Of a stretch of DNA of 64,000 nucleotides, positions 52,851-60,415 are shown in pieces (within the stretch, counting starts at the first letter, position 1; every line of letters starts with the position of its first letter). The translations under genes were made by a program, and so were the position numbers. Location: positions 4,584,001-4,648,000 of the forward strand of contig NZ_CP011390.1 of the NCBI RefSeq assembly GCF_001644645.1, read 5' to 3'. The notes below the pieces were generated by a model. The model was not told the DNA's origin, ran no database searches, and was given only the letters and a program-made list of their open reading frames with translations. This DNA is from Flavisolibacter tropicus (lineage in GTDB: Bacteria; Bacteroidota; Bacteroidia; Chitinophagales; Chitinophagaceae).

Positions 52851-52912
52851 GACCACCGCCGTGTCCCTTGTCAGGCGCAGGGCTGGGAAAAGGAGACACG
52901 GCGGGGACCCAA
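52851..52912. repeat. Repeat Y, left copy (palindromic)
   Basis: ccgccgtgtcccttgtcagg...gagacacggcgg. The ends form an inverted repeat ccgccgtgtc / gacacggcgg with a GC-rich loop. The same element occurs at 55880-55940 with a handful of mismatches. Confidence 0.8.
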
Positions 52913-53191
52913 GATGAAAAAGTTAACACTTACTGAGTAATTGAATATTATAAATGCTGTAACTAGCGAACTTATTTATGAGGGTGCGTTGCATCCAAGG
53001 GTTAAAATGTGTTTCATATACCTATAGATAATATAAATGTAATGGTCAAGGAAAGCAGGCTCCTTCCAATTTTACGATTTAGACAATCTAAGGATTTCGT
53101 AAAAGCTTCACTTGAAAGCATACAGGAGAGAAACAAGTTATTTATGCTATCATTACAAAAGTTCTAATTGGAATTAGAGGAGACGTTATAA

Positions 53192-54271
53192 ATGGATAAG
53201 CGTGTTTTAAATTATGATCATAAGTTAGTATTAGAGAATGGTAGCGTTCTGGAAGGTTTAACAATTACCTATCATACTGCTGGTGAACTAAATGAGAAAA
53301 GGGATAATGTTATATGGGTATGCCATGCCTTAACTGCCAATAGTGATGTAAGTTCTTGGTGGCCAGGTATGGTAGGAAAGGGATGTGTACTAGATACCGA
53401 TAATTATTTTATCGTTTGCGTTAACATTTTGGGCTCTCATTATGGTACCACCGGGCCACTTCATACATGTCCGAACACTAAAAGTCCTTATTATCATAGT
53501 TTCCCACTTATCACTATTCGTGATATGGTACAAGTGCAGGAAATTGTGCGTCAACATGAACAGATATCAAAGATTCAATTATTAATTGGAGGTAGTATGG
53601 GGGGGTATCAAGCACTTGAATGGAGTGTTATGTATCCTCAGGTAATTCAGAAAATGGTACTGTTAGCTACTTCAGCTCATGAGTCATCTTGGGGGATAGC
53701 CATTCATACAGCCCAGCGTATGGCTATTGAAACAGATACGACTTGGCTTGAAAAAACGGATACGGCCGGTAGTAAAGGGTTGGCAGTTGCCAGGGCAATT
53801 GGGATGCTAACATACAGAACGTATGAAGCCTTTGAGAGTACCCAGCGAGATGAAGATATTCATATGACTGATGGTTTTAAAGCCGCGAGTTATATGAGAT
53901 ATCAAGGCGAAAAATTAGTAAAACGATTTAATGCTTTTAGTTATTACATTTTAACGAAAGCAATGGATACGCATAATTTGGCCAGAAATAGGGCTGAAAG
54001 TATTGAAGTTGTTCTGCAAAACATTAGTATACCGACATTAGTTATTAGTATACACGAAGATTTGCTCTGCCCACCACAAGAACAGAAATATTTATATGAA
54101 AACTTACAAAGTGCTTCATTAATTAGTATAAAATCTAGCTTTGGTCATGATGGCTTTCTCATTGAGACCCATCAAATAAGTAAGCATATAAAAGATTGGT
54201 TAAACAACTATTCCTTACATCAACCACCTATAGAAAAGAATACTGACGAGGTGGTGAAAATAAAAAATTGA
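53192..54271 (+). CDS. metX: Homoserine O-acetyltransferase
   Basis: The product is 359 aa. Alpha/beta-hydrolase fold acyltransferase: ITYHTAGELNEKRDNVIWVC, CHALTANSDVSSWW, VNILGSHYGTTGPLH and nucleophile elbow LLIGGSMGGYQALEW (Ser ~139). The acid is in VISIHEDLLCPPQE and the His in SFGHDGFLIET. It acetylates homoserine with acetyl-CoA (succinylation is possible in some members) for methionine synthesis. GAGGAG upstream supports the start. It lies 4 bp before metZ in one operon. I see no riboswitch upstream. The sequence is more AT-rich than the 45-48 kb methionine operon. Confidence 0.92.
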   Translation: MDKRVLNYDHKLVLENGSVLEGLTITYHTAGELNEKRDNVIWVCHALTANSDVSSWWPGMVGKGCVLDTDNYFIVCVNILGSHYGTTGPLHTCPNTKSPYYHSFPLITIRDMVQVQEIVRQHEQISKIQLLIGGSMGGYQALEWSVMYPQVIQKMVLLATSAHESSWGIAIHTAQRMAIETDTTWLEKTDTAGSKGLAVARAIGMLTYRTYEAFESTQRDEDIHMTDGFKAASYMRYQGEKLVKRFNAFSYYILTKAMDTHNLARNRAESIEVVLQNISIPTLVISIHEDLLCPPQEQKYLYENLQSASLISIKSSFGHDGFLIETHQISKHIKDWLNNYSLHQPPIEKNTDEVVKIKN

Positions 54272-54275
54272 ATCT

Positions 54276-55442
54276 ATGGAGCTTCATCCGGTTACACAAC
54301 TTATTCGCACCCAAATCGAGCAAACGGGTGAAAAGGAGCATTCATCACCACTCTTCTTAACGAGTTCTTTTTGCTTTGATAATGCAGAAAGCATGCGTGC
54401 TACTTTTGCTGACGAAACAGATGAAAACATTTACAGCCGTTTCTCGAATCCAAACGTCGATGAGTTTGTGCAGAGGATTTGCATTCTAGAGCAAGCTGAA
54501 GATGGGTTTGCTACCGCATCTGGCATGAGCGCAGTATTTGCTTCTTTCATGGCATTGCTAAAAAGTGGAGATCATTTGCTTATTTGCCGTTCTGTTTTTG
54601 GTAGTACACATACTGTGGTGGCAAAATATCTTCCAAAGTACGGGATTGAATACACCTATGTTGAAGCGGATCGTATTGAAAGTTGGGAGGCTGAAATAAA
54701 ATCGAATACGAAGATGATTTATCTGGAAACGCCTACCAATCCTGGCCTTGATATTATCGATCTGGAAGCTGTATCGAAATTAAAAGAGAAATACAACTTG
54801 ATTTTAAATGTAGATAATTGCTTTGCCACACCCGTTTCTCAAAAGCCAATTTGTTTGGGTGCTGATTTGGTAGTGCACTCTGCTACAAAATGGATAGACG
54901 GCCAGGGCCGTGTATTAGGTGGAGTAGTAGTAGGGAAGAAGGAACTGATTAACGAGATCTATTTGTTTTGCCGTGCTACGGGACCTTCCTTATCGCCTTT
55001 TAATGCATGGTTACTAAGCAGGAGTTTAGAAACATTAGATGTTAGAATGGAACGGCATGCGGCGAATGCATTATTTATTGCTTCAGAACTAGAGGGGCAC
55101 AAAGAGTTAGCATGGGTAAAATATCCTTTTCTACCAAGCCATCCGCAGTATGAAATAGCGCGCAAACAGATGCGCGATGGTGGCGGGATATTGTGCTTTG
55201 AATTAAAGGGAGGTTTAGAGAAGGGGCGTCAATTTCTGAATCGGCTTCGACTCTTATCATTAACGGCTAATCTTGGCGATACGCGCAGTATTGCTTCTCA
55301 TCCTGCTAGCACAACACATGCGAAACTAACAGAAGAAGAAAGAGCAGCCGTAGGTATTACTCCAGGACTCATACGCATTTCAATTGGTCTGGAACATCGG
55401 GATGACATTTTATTTGATATTACTCAAGCACTTGATAATTGA
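54276..55442 (+). CDS. metZ: O-acetyl(succinyl)homoserine sulfhydrylase, MetZ-like
   Basis: The product is 388 aa, a Cys/Met PLP enzyme. IYSRFSNPNVDEFVQR, ATASGMSAVFASFMALLKSG, VDNCFATPVSQKPICLGADL and the Schiff-base Lys in HSATKWIDGQGRVLGG (~208) match the MetZ branch (DGQGR signature). It converts the activated homoserine made by the preceding gene, with sulfide, directly to homocysteine. The gene is 4 bp after metX. It is distinct from the MetB/MetC-like enzyme at 45610, so the window encodes two sulfur-incorporation routes. Confidence 0.9.
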   Translation: MELHPVTQLIRTQIEQTGEKEHSSPLFLTSSFCFDNAESMRATFADETDENIYSRFSNPNVDEFVQRICILEQAEDGFATASGMSAVFASFMALLKSGDHLLICRSVFGSTHTVVAKYLPKYGIEYTYVEADRIESWEAEIKSNTKMIYLETPTNPGLDIIDLEAVSKLKEKYNLILNVDNCFATPVSQKPICLGADLVVHSATKWIDGQGRVLGGVVVGKKELINEIYLFCRATGPSLSPFNAWLLSRSLETLDVRMERHAANALFIASELEGHKELAWVKYPFLPSHPQYEIARKQMRDGGGILCFELKGGLEKGRQFLNRLRLLSLTANLGDTRSIASHPASTTHAKLTEEERAAVGITPGLIRISIGLEHRDDILFDITQALDN

Positions 55443-55467
55443 ACATGATAAAAAAGGGCCACAATTT

Positions 55468-55863
55468 ATGAAAACAACTACTATTTGGAAAGGTGGGAAA
55501 TCCTACGAAAGCATACATCCCAATAAGTCAACTATCCATATTGATGCTGCTGGCGGATTTAATCCCAAAGCACTTTTGTTAAGTGGGCTGGCAAGTTGTT
55601 CGGGCGTTGATATTGTTGATATTTTAGAAAAGATGCGGGTACCTTTCGCTGATCTAAAGATAGAAGTAGAGGCCGATCAGACAGAAGAGTATCCACGTGT
55701 ATTTAAAGATATCAATATTGTGTATTCAATCGCAACCGATGAAGAGAACAGGGATAAGGTAATTAAAGCGATAGATCTTTCTTTAGAAAAGTATTGTGGT
55801 GTAGCAGCTATGTTGAAAAAGAATTCAAAAATTAATTATACCCTTACGATCCAAGCGGTTTAA
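55468..55863 (+). CDS. OsmC-family protein
   Basis: The product is 131 aa from ATG 55468. The OsmC/YhfA fold has both redox Cys: LASCSGVDIVDILEKM (~48) and LEKYCGVAAMLKK (~112). Family members reduce organic hydroperoxides or act in sulfur/thiol handling. Its place 25 bp after metZ suggests a role tied to thiol or sulfide chemistry in methionine synthesis. It closes the operon, and repeat Y starts 17 bp after its stop. Confidence 0.88.
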   Translation: MKTTTIWKGGKSYESIHPNKSTIHIDAAGGFNPKALLLSGLASCSGVDIVDILEKMRVPFADLKIEVEADQTEEYPRVFKDINIVYSIATDEENRDKVIKAIDLSLEKYCGVAAMLKKNSKINYTLTIQAV

Positions 55864-55879
55864 GGATATGATGTTCTAA

Positions 55880-55940
55880 CGGCCGCCGCCGTGTCCGTTG
55901 CCACGCGCAGGGCTGGGCAAAGGAGACACGGCGGGGACCG
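55880..55940. repeat. Repeat Y, right copy (palindromic)
   Basis: Same orientation as 52851-52912: ccgccgtgtccgttgccacg...gagacacggcgg. It ends 8 bp before the icmF 3' duplication begins. Confidence 0.8.
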
Positions 55941-55948
55941 AAAAAACA

Positions 55949-56615
55949 GAAAAGCCCCTTCTTGAAGGGGCTTTTCTTTTATCAAGACTATAGATGTTAC
56001 ATACTTCTTCTGTACTGACCACCCACTTCATACAACGCATTAGTGATCTGACCCAGCGAGCAATACTTCACCGTCTCCATCAATTCAGCAAACAAGTTGC
56101 TGTTGTTGATCGCTGCTTCTTTTAATCGCTTTAGACTCATTTCGCTCTTCGCCTCATTACGCTTCCAGAAGGCCTGCAGGTTTTGGATCTGCTGCTCTTT
56201 TTCTTCCTTGGTAGAGCGGATCACTTCGGCTGGTAATACCGTTGGTGAGCCATTCTTATTCAGGAAGGTATTTACACCAATCAGCGGCAATTCACCCGTA
56301 TGTTTTTGGTGCTCGTAATACAAGCTTTCTTCCTGGATCTTGTTACGCTGGTACATGCGCTCCATAGCGCCCAATACACCGCCGCGTTCAGTAATACGAT
56401 CAAACTCAGCGAGTACTGCTTCTTCTACCAGGTCAGTTAATTCTTCGATGGCAAAAGAACCTTGGATGAAGTTTTCTGTTTTGGCAGAACCCAACTCGCG
56501 GTTGATGATCAACTGGATGGCCATGGCTCTACGTACACTCTCTTCTGTAGGTGTAGTAATAGCCTCATCGTATGCATTTGTGTGTAGCGAGTTACAGTTG
56601 TCGTAAATCGCATAT
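55949..56615. repeat. Repeat Z, left copy: 667-bp duplication of the icmF 3' end
   Basis: Corresponds base for base, at an offset of 3800, to 59749-60415 with nine substitutions and no gaps. It includes the terminator hairpin (55950-55975), the icmF stop codon and 206 codons. The match stops abruptly after catat at both ends. Confidence 0.95.
55950..55975. terminator. Terminator copy beside the icmF fragment
   Basis: aaaagccccttc / gaaggggctttt hairpin, identical to the one at 59750-59775. Confidence 0.85.
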
Positions 56616-56653
56616 TTGAAGGCTAACGTGTCCATTTTGCCAACTGATGTCAA
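55997..56653 (-). pseudogene. 5'-truncated duplicate of icmF (C-terminal ~206 residues)
   Basis: The open frame encodes 218 aa. From [20 protein letters not shown] to the end RRSM it is identical in protein sequence to the last part of the complete IcmF (59797-63150). The first 13 codons ([13 protein letters not shown]) come from unrelated sequence beyond the break at 56615. It lacks the B12-binding domain, GTPase and most of the mutase barrel, so it cannot be catalytic. A folded C-terminal fragment could exist if expressed, but no start signal is evident. Confidence 0.9.
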
Positions 56654-56691
56654 AGAATTGACGGTTTATCCATTCTGCTTTAGCGCCCGCA

Positions 56692-57807
56692 ATGAACCTC
56701 TGTATTTTTCGGAAAAAGCCTGTGATACTCCGATTCTACATTCTATTAATAGTACTGGTTGGAAGCACTGGCATTCAGGCCCAAAAGGATTATAAATGGG
56801 AGCGGGAGCATCCAGGGGCACTACTAAAGCCCAAGGCAGACCCTGTTGCCGGCTTTAGGGCTACATCCATCTTTGATGTTCTTAATCAAATTCCATTGTT
56901 GAATAAACCCCGAGGGTTTGAAGTACGGGAAGGCGCTTCAGCGCGCTTGCATGGAAAGATTTATAAAGGTTACTTAATGGTAGGCCTGCCTTTATACTAC
57001 CGTTGGGGCAATGGTCCCTTGGAGAAACAAGGCGAGTACTACATGGCCAATATTTATATCAACGACCGGGAAGAGCTGCGGAATATTTATAGTTTTTTAC
57101 TTAGTGAAGAAACAGACAAGTTGAACCTACCACCAATATTTACGGATACGTTTGCGGTATCTTATCAAACTATCAATGGTTACTCTGTGGGAGTTTCCAG
57201 AAGCCGGGTCAACCAGAACTTATATATTCTAAACCCGCGTAAGCGTCCTTGCTTTATACCAACCACTAAGGAACAATTCATTAAGCTTTGGATAGGTAAA
57301 CTAGGCCTTGATATAGCAAAGGAAAAGGGAAATATGGAAGAGACAAAAGGCTTTCTTAAAGACGTAAAGGGCAATGCCGAGGCGGAAGCCAACATGCGGC
57401 AGACAATTAAGTTATCAGAACTGTGGTTAGATTTTTTAGTAGAGAAGAAAAAAAGGTATGAACAAAAGCTAGCCTCTTTAACCGCAGCAGAAAAGCAAGC
57501 GCCGGCTTATTGTGCCATGCCAAAAGATATGGCTGTTTTGCAAAAGAAAGGGTTTTATGTAAATAAGGTTACGGGAGACCTGCCTAATGAACTGGCAGAT
57601 GGAATTGAGGCTGAAAGTACTTCTCCCGTATTTCAATTCAATCCAGACTTCTTTGATCCTAAGCTGCCTAAAACAGCCTTTCAGTTAATTGTAATTAAAG
57701 ACGGTTTTCGGCAAGGCTGGAACGAGGGACCCTTAATGCCATTAGTGCAGGAGGACTTCTTTCCAAAAATAGATTTTAAGCTGCTGGAAGCATTGATGTA
57801 TAAGTGA
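56692..57807 (+). CDS. Secreted protein of unknown function inside the icmF duplication
   Basis: The product is 371 aa. N-terminal signal (KKPVILRFYILLIVLVGSTG) with cleavage near IQA, then a basic segment KDYKWEREHPGALLKPKADP. Tyr-rich beta segments (MVGLPLYYRWGNGPLEKQGE) and a helical region (EANMRQTIKLSELWLDFLVE, then KKKRYEQKLASLTA) follow. No domain is recognised. It starts 77 bp from the duplication edge and is divergent from the icmF fragment. GC content resembles the host, unlike the next two genes. Confidence 0.75.
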   Translation: MNLCIFRKKPVILRFYILLIVLVGSTGIQAQKDYKWEREHPGALLKPKADPVAGFRATSIFDVLNQIPLLNKPRGFEVREGASARLHGKIYKGYLMVGLPLYYRWGNGPLEKQGEYYMANIYINDREELRNIYSFLLSEETDKLNLPPIFTDTFAVSYQTINGYSVGVSRSRVNQNLYILNPRKRPCFIPTTKEQFIKLWIGKLGLDIAKEKGNMEETKGFLKDVKGNAEAEANMRQTIKLSELWLDFLVEKKKRYEQKLASLTAAEKQAPAYCAMPKDMAVLQKKGFYVNKVTGDLPNELADGIEAESTSPVFQFNPDFFDPKLPKTAFQLIVIKDGFRQGWNEGPLMPLVQEDFFPKIDFKLLEALMYK

Positions 57808-57997
57808 TGGTATTGATTTGTATTTATCTATTAGAATCAATAGAAGCTAGGTTCGCATTGCTGCTACAAATTTGTTTCGATTTTGATTAATTATCAATCG
57901 CAAATGGAACAAGGAGTTGCGTGTATTAGATAGTTGTGCGTCATTGTATTGAACCATCCTACATATAAGAGACAAATAGAAATTTTGATAAAAAAAT

Positions 57998-58681
57998 ATG
58001 GACCAAACAACTCAAAAACTTTTCCTTTCAGAGCAAAAAGCAAAAGAATTATTTAAAGCTATTGAAGACAGAAGATTAATAATTCCTGGAAAATCAGAAA
58101 AGCAACTTTGCGATGAAATTATGCAAATTGCCAAAGAAGATTTTGGGGTAGAAAATCATTGGGGCAAAAAAATTGTAAGAACAGGTATTAATACTTTGCA
58201 ACCCTATGTGGCAGATCCTGCCGATTTGGTTATTCAAGATGATGATATACTGTTTTTTGATTTTCATCCCATTTTTGAAGGTTGGGAAGCAGACCTTGGC
58301 AGAACATATGTTTTAGGCAGCGATCCTTTAAAACAAAAGATAAAGAAAGATGTAGAAGCAGCTTGGTACGAAGGGAACAGTTGGTATTTTAAACAAGATA
58401 AACTTACAGGGGCAGATTTTTTTAACTACGCTACAGACTTGGCAAAACGCTACGGGTACGAATTTGGAAACGCCATTGCAGGACACATTATAGGTAAGTT
58501 TCCGCATGAACAACCAGATGACCCCAATGATTTGTGTCTAGACGTACATCCCGACAATCATAATGACATACTCCAGTTAGATAAACATGGAAACAAAAGG
58601 CATTGGATTCTAGAGCTACATTTTGTAGATAGGAAAAATAACATAGGTGCTTTTTTTGAGCAGTTACTAACAGCAGAATAA
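57998..58681 (+). CDS. M24-family metallopeptidase-like protein (aminopeptidase P/creatinase fold)
   Basis: The product is 227 aa, a single pita-bread domain. Probable metal ligands: Asp in ILFFDFHPIFEGWEADLGRT (two Asp), His in NAIAGHIIGKFPHEQ (~163), and Glu in WILELHFVD (~212). An isolated C-terminal-type domain of this length resembles cytosolic dipeptidase-like M24 proteins. It is AT-rich with codon use unlike the flanking genes, suggesting recent acquisition. Its stop is followed by an attC-like palindrome. The substrate is unknown. Confidence 0.82.
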   Translation: MDQTTQKLFLSEQKAKELFKAIEDRRLIIPGKSEKQLCDEIMQIAKEDFGVENHWGKKIVRTGINTLQPYVADPADLVIQDDDILFFDFHPIFEGWEADLGRTYVLGSDPLKQKIKKDVEAAWYEGNSWYFKQDKLTGADFFNYATDLAKRYGYEFGNAIAGHIIGKFPHEQPDDPNDLCLDVHPDNHNDILQLDKHGNKRHWILELHFVDRKNNIGAFFEQLLTAE

Positions 58682-58685
58682 AACC

Positions 58686-58776
58686 GCTGCTAACATGGTA
58701 TTGGCAAAAGCTGGGTAGACGGAAGTCTATTTACCAGCCTTCGTCAATACCTGTTCATTGTGTGTCACTTAAGGCT
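58686..58776 (+). other. attC-like imperfect palindrome after the M24 gene
   Basis: ggtattggcaaaagctgg (58697-58714) pairs with ccagccttcgtcaatacc (58734-58751) at 15 of 18 positions. An inner perfect tagac-ggaa-gtcta hairpin lies between them (58716-58729). It is followed by attgtgtgtca (58757-58767), which resembles gttgtgcgtca at 57933-57943 ahead of the gene. Size and layout recall integron attC sites, although the GTTRRRY core is not clear here. Confidence 0.55.
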
Positions 58777-58815
58777 AGCACTATATCGACAGAATAATTA
58801 TAAAAAAAATATAAA

Positions 58816-59388
58816 ATGAGCATTTCAAAATCGGAAAGACCCGCACTAATTTTAATTGATATTCAAAAGGGGTTCGACAATGTAGAATATTGGGGCGGAC
58901 AAAGAAACAATTTTGATGCTGAAAAGCATGCGGCAGAGCTTTTGGAACTTTGGAGAAAAAATCAACTTCCAATTTTTCACATTCAACATAATTCTTCAAT
59001 ACCAACTTCCCTACTAAACGAGACAAATGAAGGAAACGGATTTAAAGACATTGTAAAACCGATTAATGGAGAACCAATTATCAAAAAGAACGTGAATAGT
59101 GCCTTTATTGGGACGGACTTAAAAGAACAACTTGACAGGGAGAATATAACGAAACTTGTAATTGTAGGGTTGACAACAGATCATTGCGTTTCAACGACAA
59201 CAAGGATGGCAGGAAATTTTGGGTTTGACACTTTCTTAGTTTCTGATGCGACTGCTACCTTTAATAAAAAAGGACTTGATGGACAAAATTTTTCAGCAGA
59301 ATTAATTCACGAAACTGCTTTAGCAAGTTTAAATGGTGAGTTTGCAACCATTGTAACAACTGACTTTTTAAAAAAAATATTTAGATAA
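58816..59388 (+). CDS. Isochorismatase-like cysteine hydrolase
   Basis: The product is 190 aa. Catalytic triad of the family: Asp in ALILIDIQKGFDN, Lys in IIKKNVNSAFIGTDL (~95) and Cys in VGLTTDHCVSTTTRMAGNFG (~124). Members hydrolyse isochorismate, nicotinamide, N-carbamoyl compounds or other amides; the substrate cannot be assigned. It is AT-rich like the preceding gene and flanked on both sides by attC-like palindromes, so it looks like a mobile single-gene cassette. Confidence 0.88.
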   Translation: MSISKSERPALILIDIQKGFDNVEYWGGQRNNFDAEKHAAELLELWRKNQLPIFHIQHNSSIPTSLLNETNEGNGFKDIVKPINGEPIIKKNVNSAFIGTDLKEQLDRENITKLVIVGLTTDHCVSTTTRMAGNFGFDTFLVSDATATFNKKGLDGQNFSAELIHETALASLNGEFATIVTTDFLKKIFR

Positions 59389-59404
59389 TTAGAGAAGAAA
59401 AGCG

Positions 59405-59545
59405 AACGCACAACATCGGTTTTGCAATATGGTGGCTGATGAATAAGTGCTATGCGGTTGTCCTACTATTGAACTTTAGTAATAAATTTAAACTGACGGA
59501 ACACGGAACGCGTCCACATCGCAAAGCCATGAAACGTTAGGCGAA
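59405..59545 (+). other. attC-like imperfect palindrome after the isochorismatase gene
   Basis: catcggttttgcaatatgg (59414-59432) pairs with ccacatcgcaaagccatg (59514-59531), 15 matches with one gap. The flanks read GCACAAC (59408-59414, one mismatch to RYYYAAC) and GTTAGGC (59536-59542, exact GTTRRRY), the core-site layout of an integron attC. The total of about 135 bp falls in the attC size range. Confidence 0.6.
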
Positions 59546-59748
59546 ATCGAAATGCACATTCATATAATTAAGTATCTTTTGCGCCGTTGTTGGTACTGAG
59601 ACAGTGCATATCAACAACTTTGAATAAGCTAGAAAACTGATAACATTACTCTGCCTTCTTGGTTGTTGGTGCAGCAGCCGCACCAAAGCTTGAATGAACA
59701 CAAACAACGGTGCTAATGTATAAATAAGATTATACCTGATTGATAAAA

Positions 59749-60415
59749 GAAAAGCCCCTTCTTGAAGGGGCTTTTCTTTTATCAAGACTATAGACGTTAC
59801 ATACTTCTTCTGTACTGACCACCCACTTCATACAACGCATTAGTGATCTGACCCAGCGAGCAATACTTCACCGTCTCCATCAATTCAGCAAACAAGTTGC
59901 TGTTGTTGATAGCTGCTTCTTTTAATCGCTTTAGACTCATTTCGCTCTTCGCCTCATTACGCTTCCAGAAGGCCTGCAGGTTTTGAATCTGCTGCTCTTT
60001 TTCTTCCTTGGTAGATCGGATCACTTCGGCTGGTAATACCGTTGGTGAGCCATTCTTATTCAGGAAGGTATTTACACCAATCAGCGGTAATTCACCCGTA
60101 TGTTTTTGGTGCTCGTAATACAAGCTTTCTTCCTGGATCTTGTTACGCTGGTACATGCGCTCCATAGCGCCCAATACACCGCCGCGTTCAGTAATACGAT
60201 CAAACTCAGCGAGTACTGCTTCTTCTACCAGGTCAGTTAATTCTTCGATGGCAAAAGAACCTTGAATGAAGTTTTCTGTTTTGGCAGAACCCAGCTCGCG
60301 GTTGATGATCAACTGGATGGCCATGGCTCTACGTACACTTTCTTCTGTAGGTGTAGTAATAGCCTCATCGTATGCATTTGTGTGCAGCGAGTTACAGTTG
60401 TCGTAAATCGCATAT
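59749..60415. repeat. Repeat Z, right copy (within the complete icmF)
   Basis: Partner of 55949-56615: 667 bp, nine substitutions (at 59795, 59911, 59986, 60016, 60088, 60265, 60294, 60340 and 60385 in this copy), all synonymous within the coding part because the two translations are identical. Confidence 0.95.
59750..59775. terminator. Terminator of icmF
   Basis: aaaagccccttc / gaaggggctttt hairpin 22 bp beyond the icmF stop codon (minus strand). Confidence 0.85.

Noticed and set aside
52913..53191. Search for a second SAM riboswitch upstream of metX
   Set aside because: No S-box core elements are present. A small ggaaagcaggctccttcc hairpin alone does not support a riboswitch.
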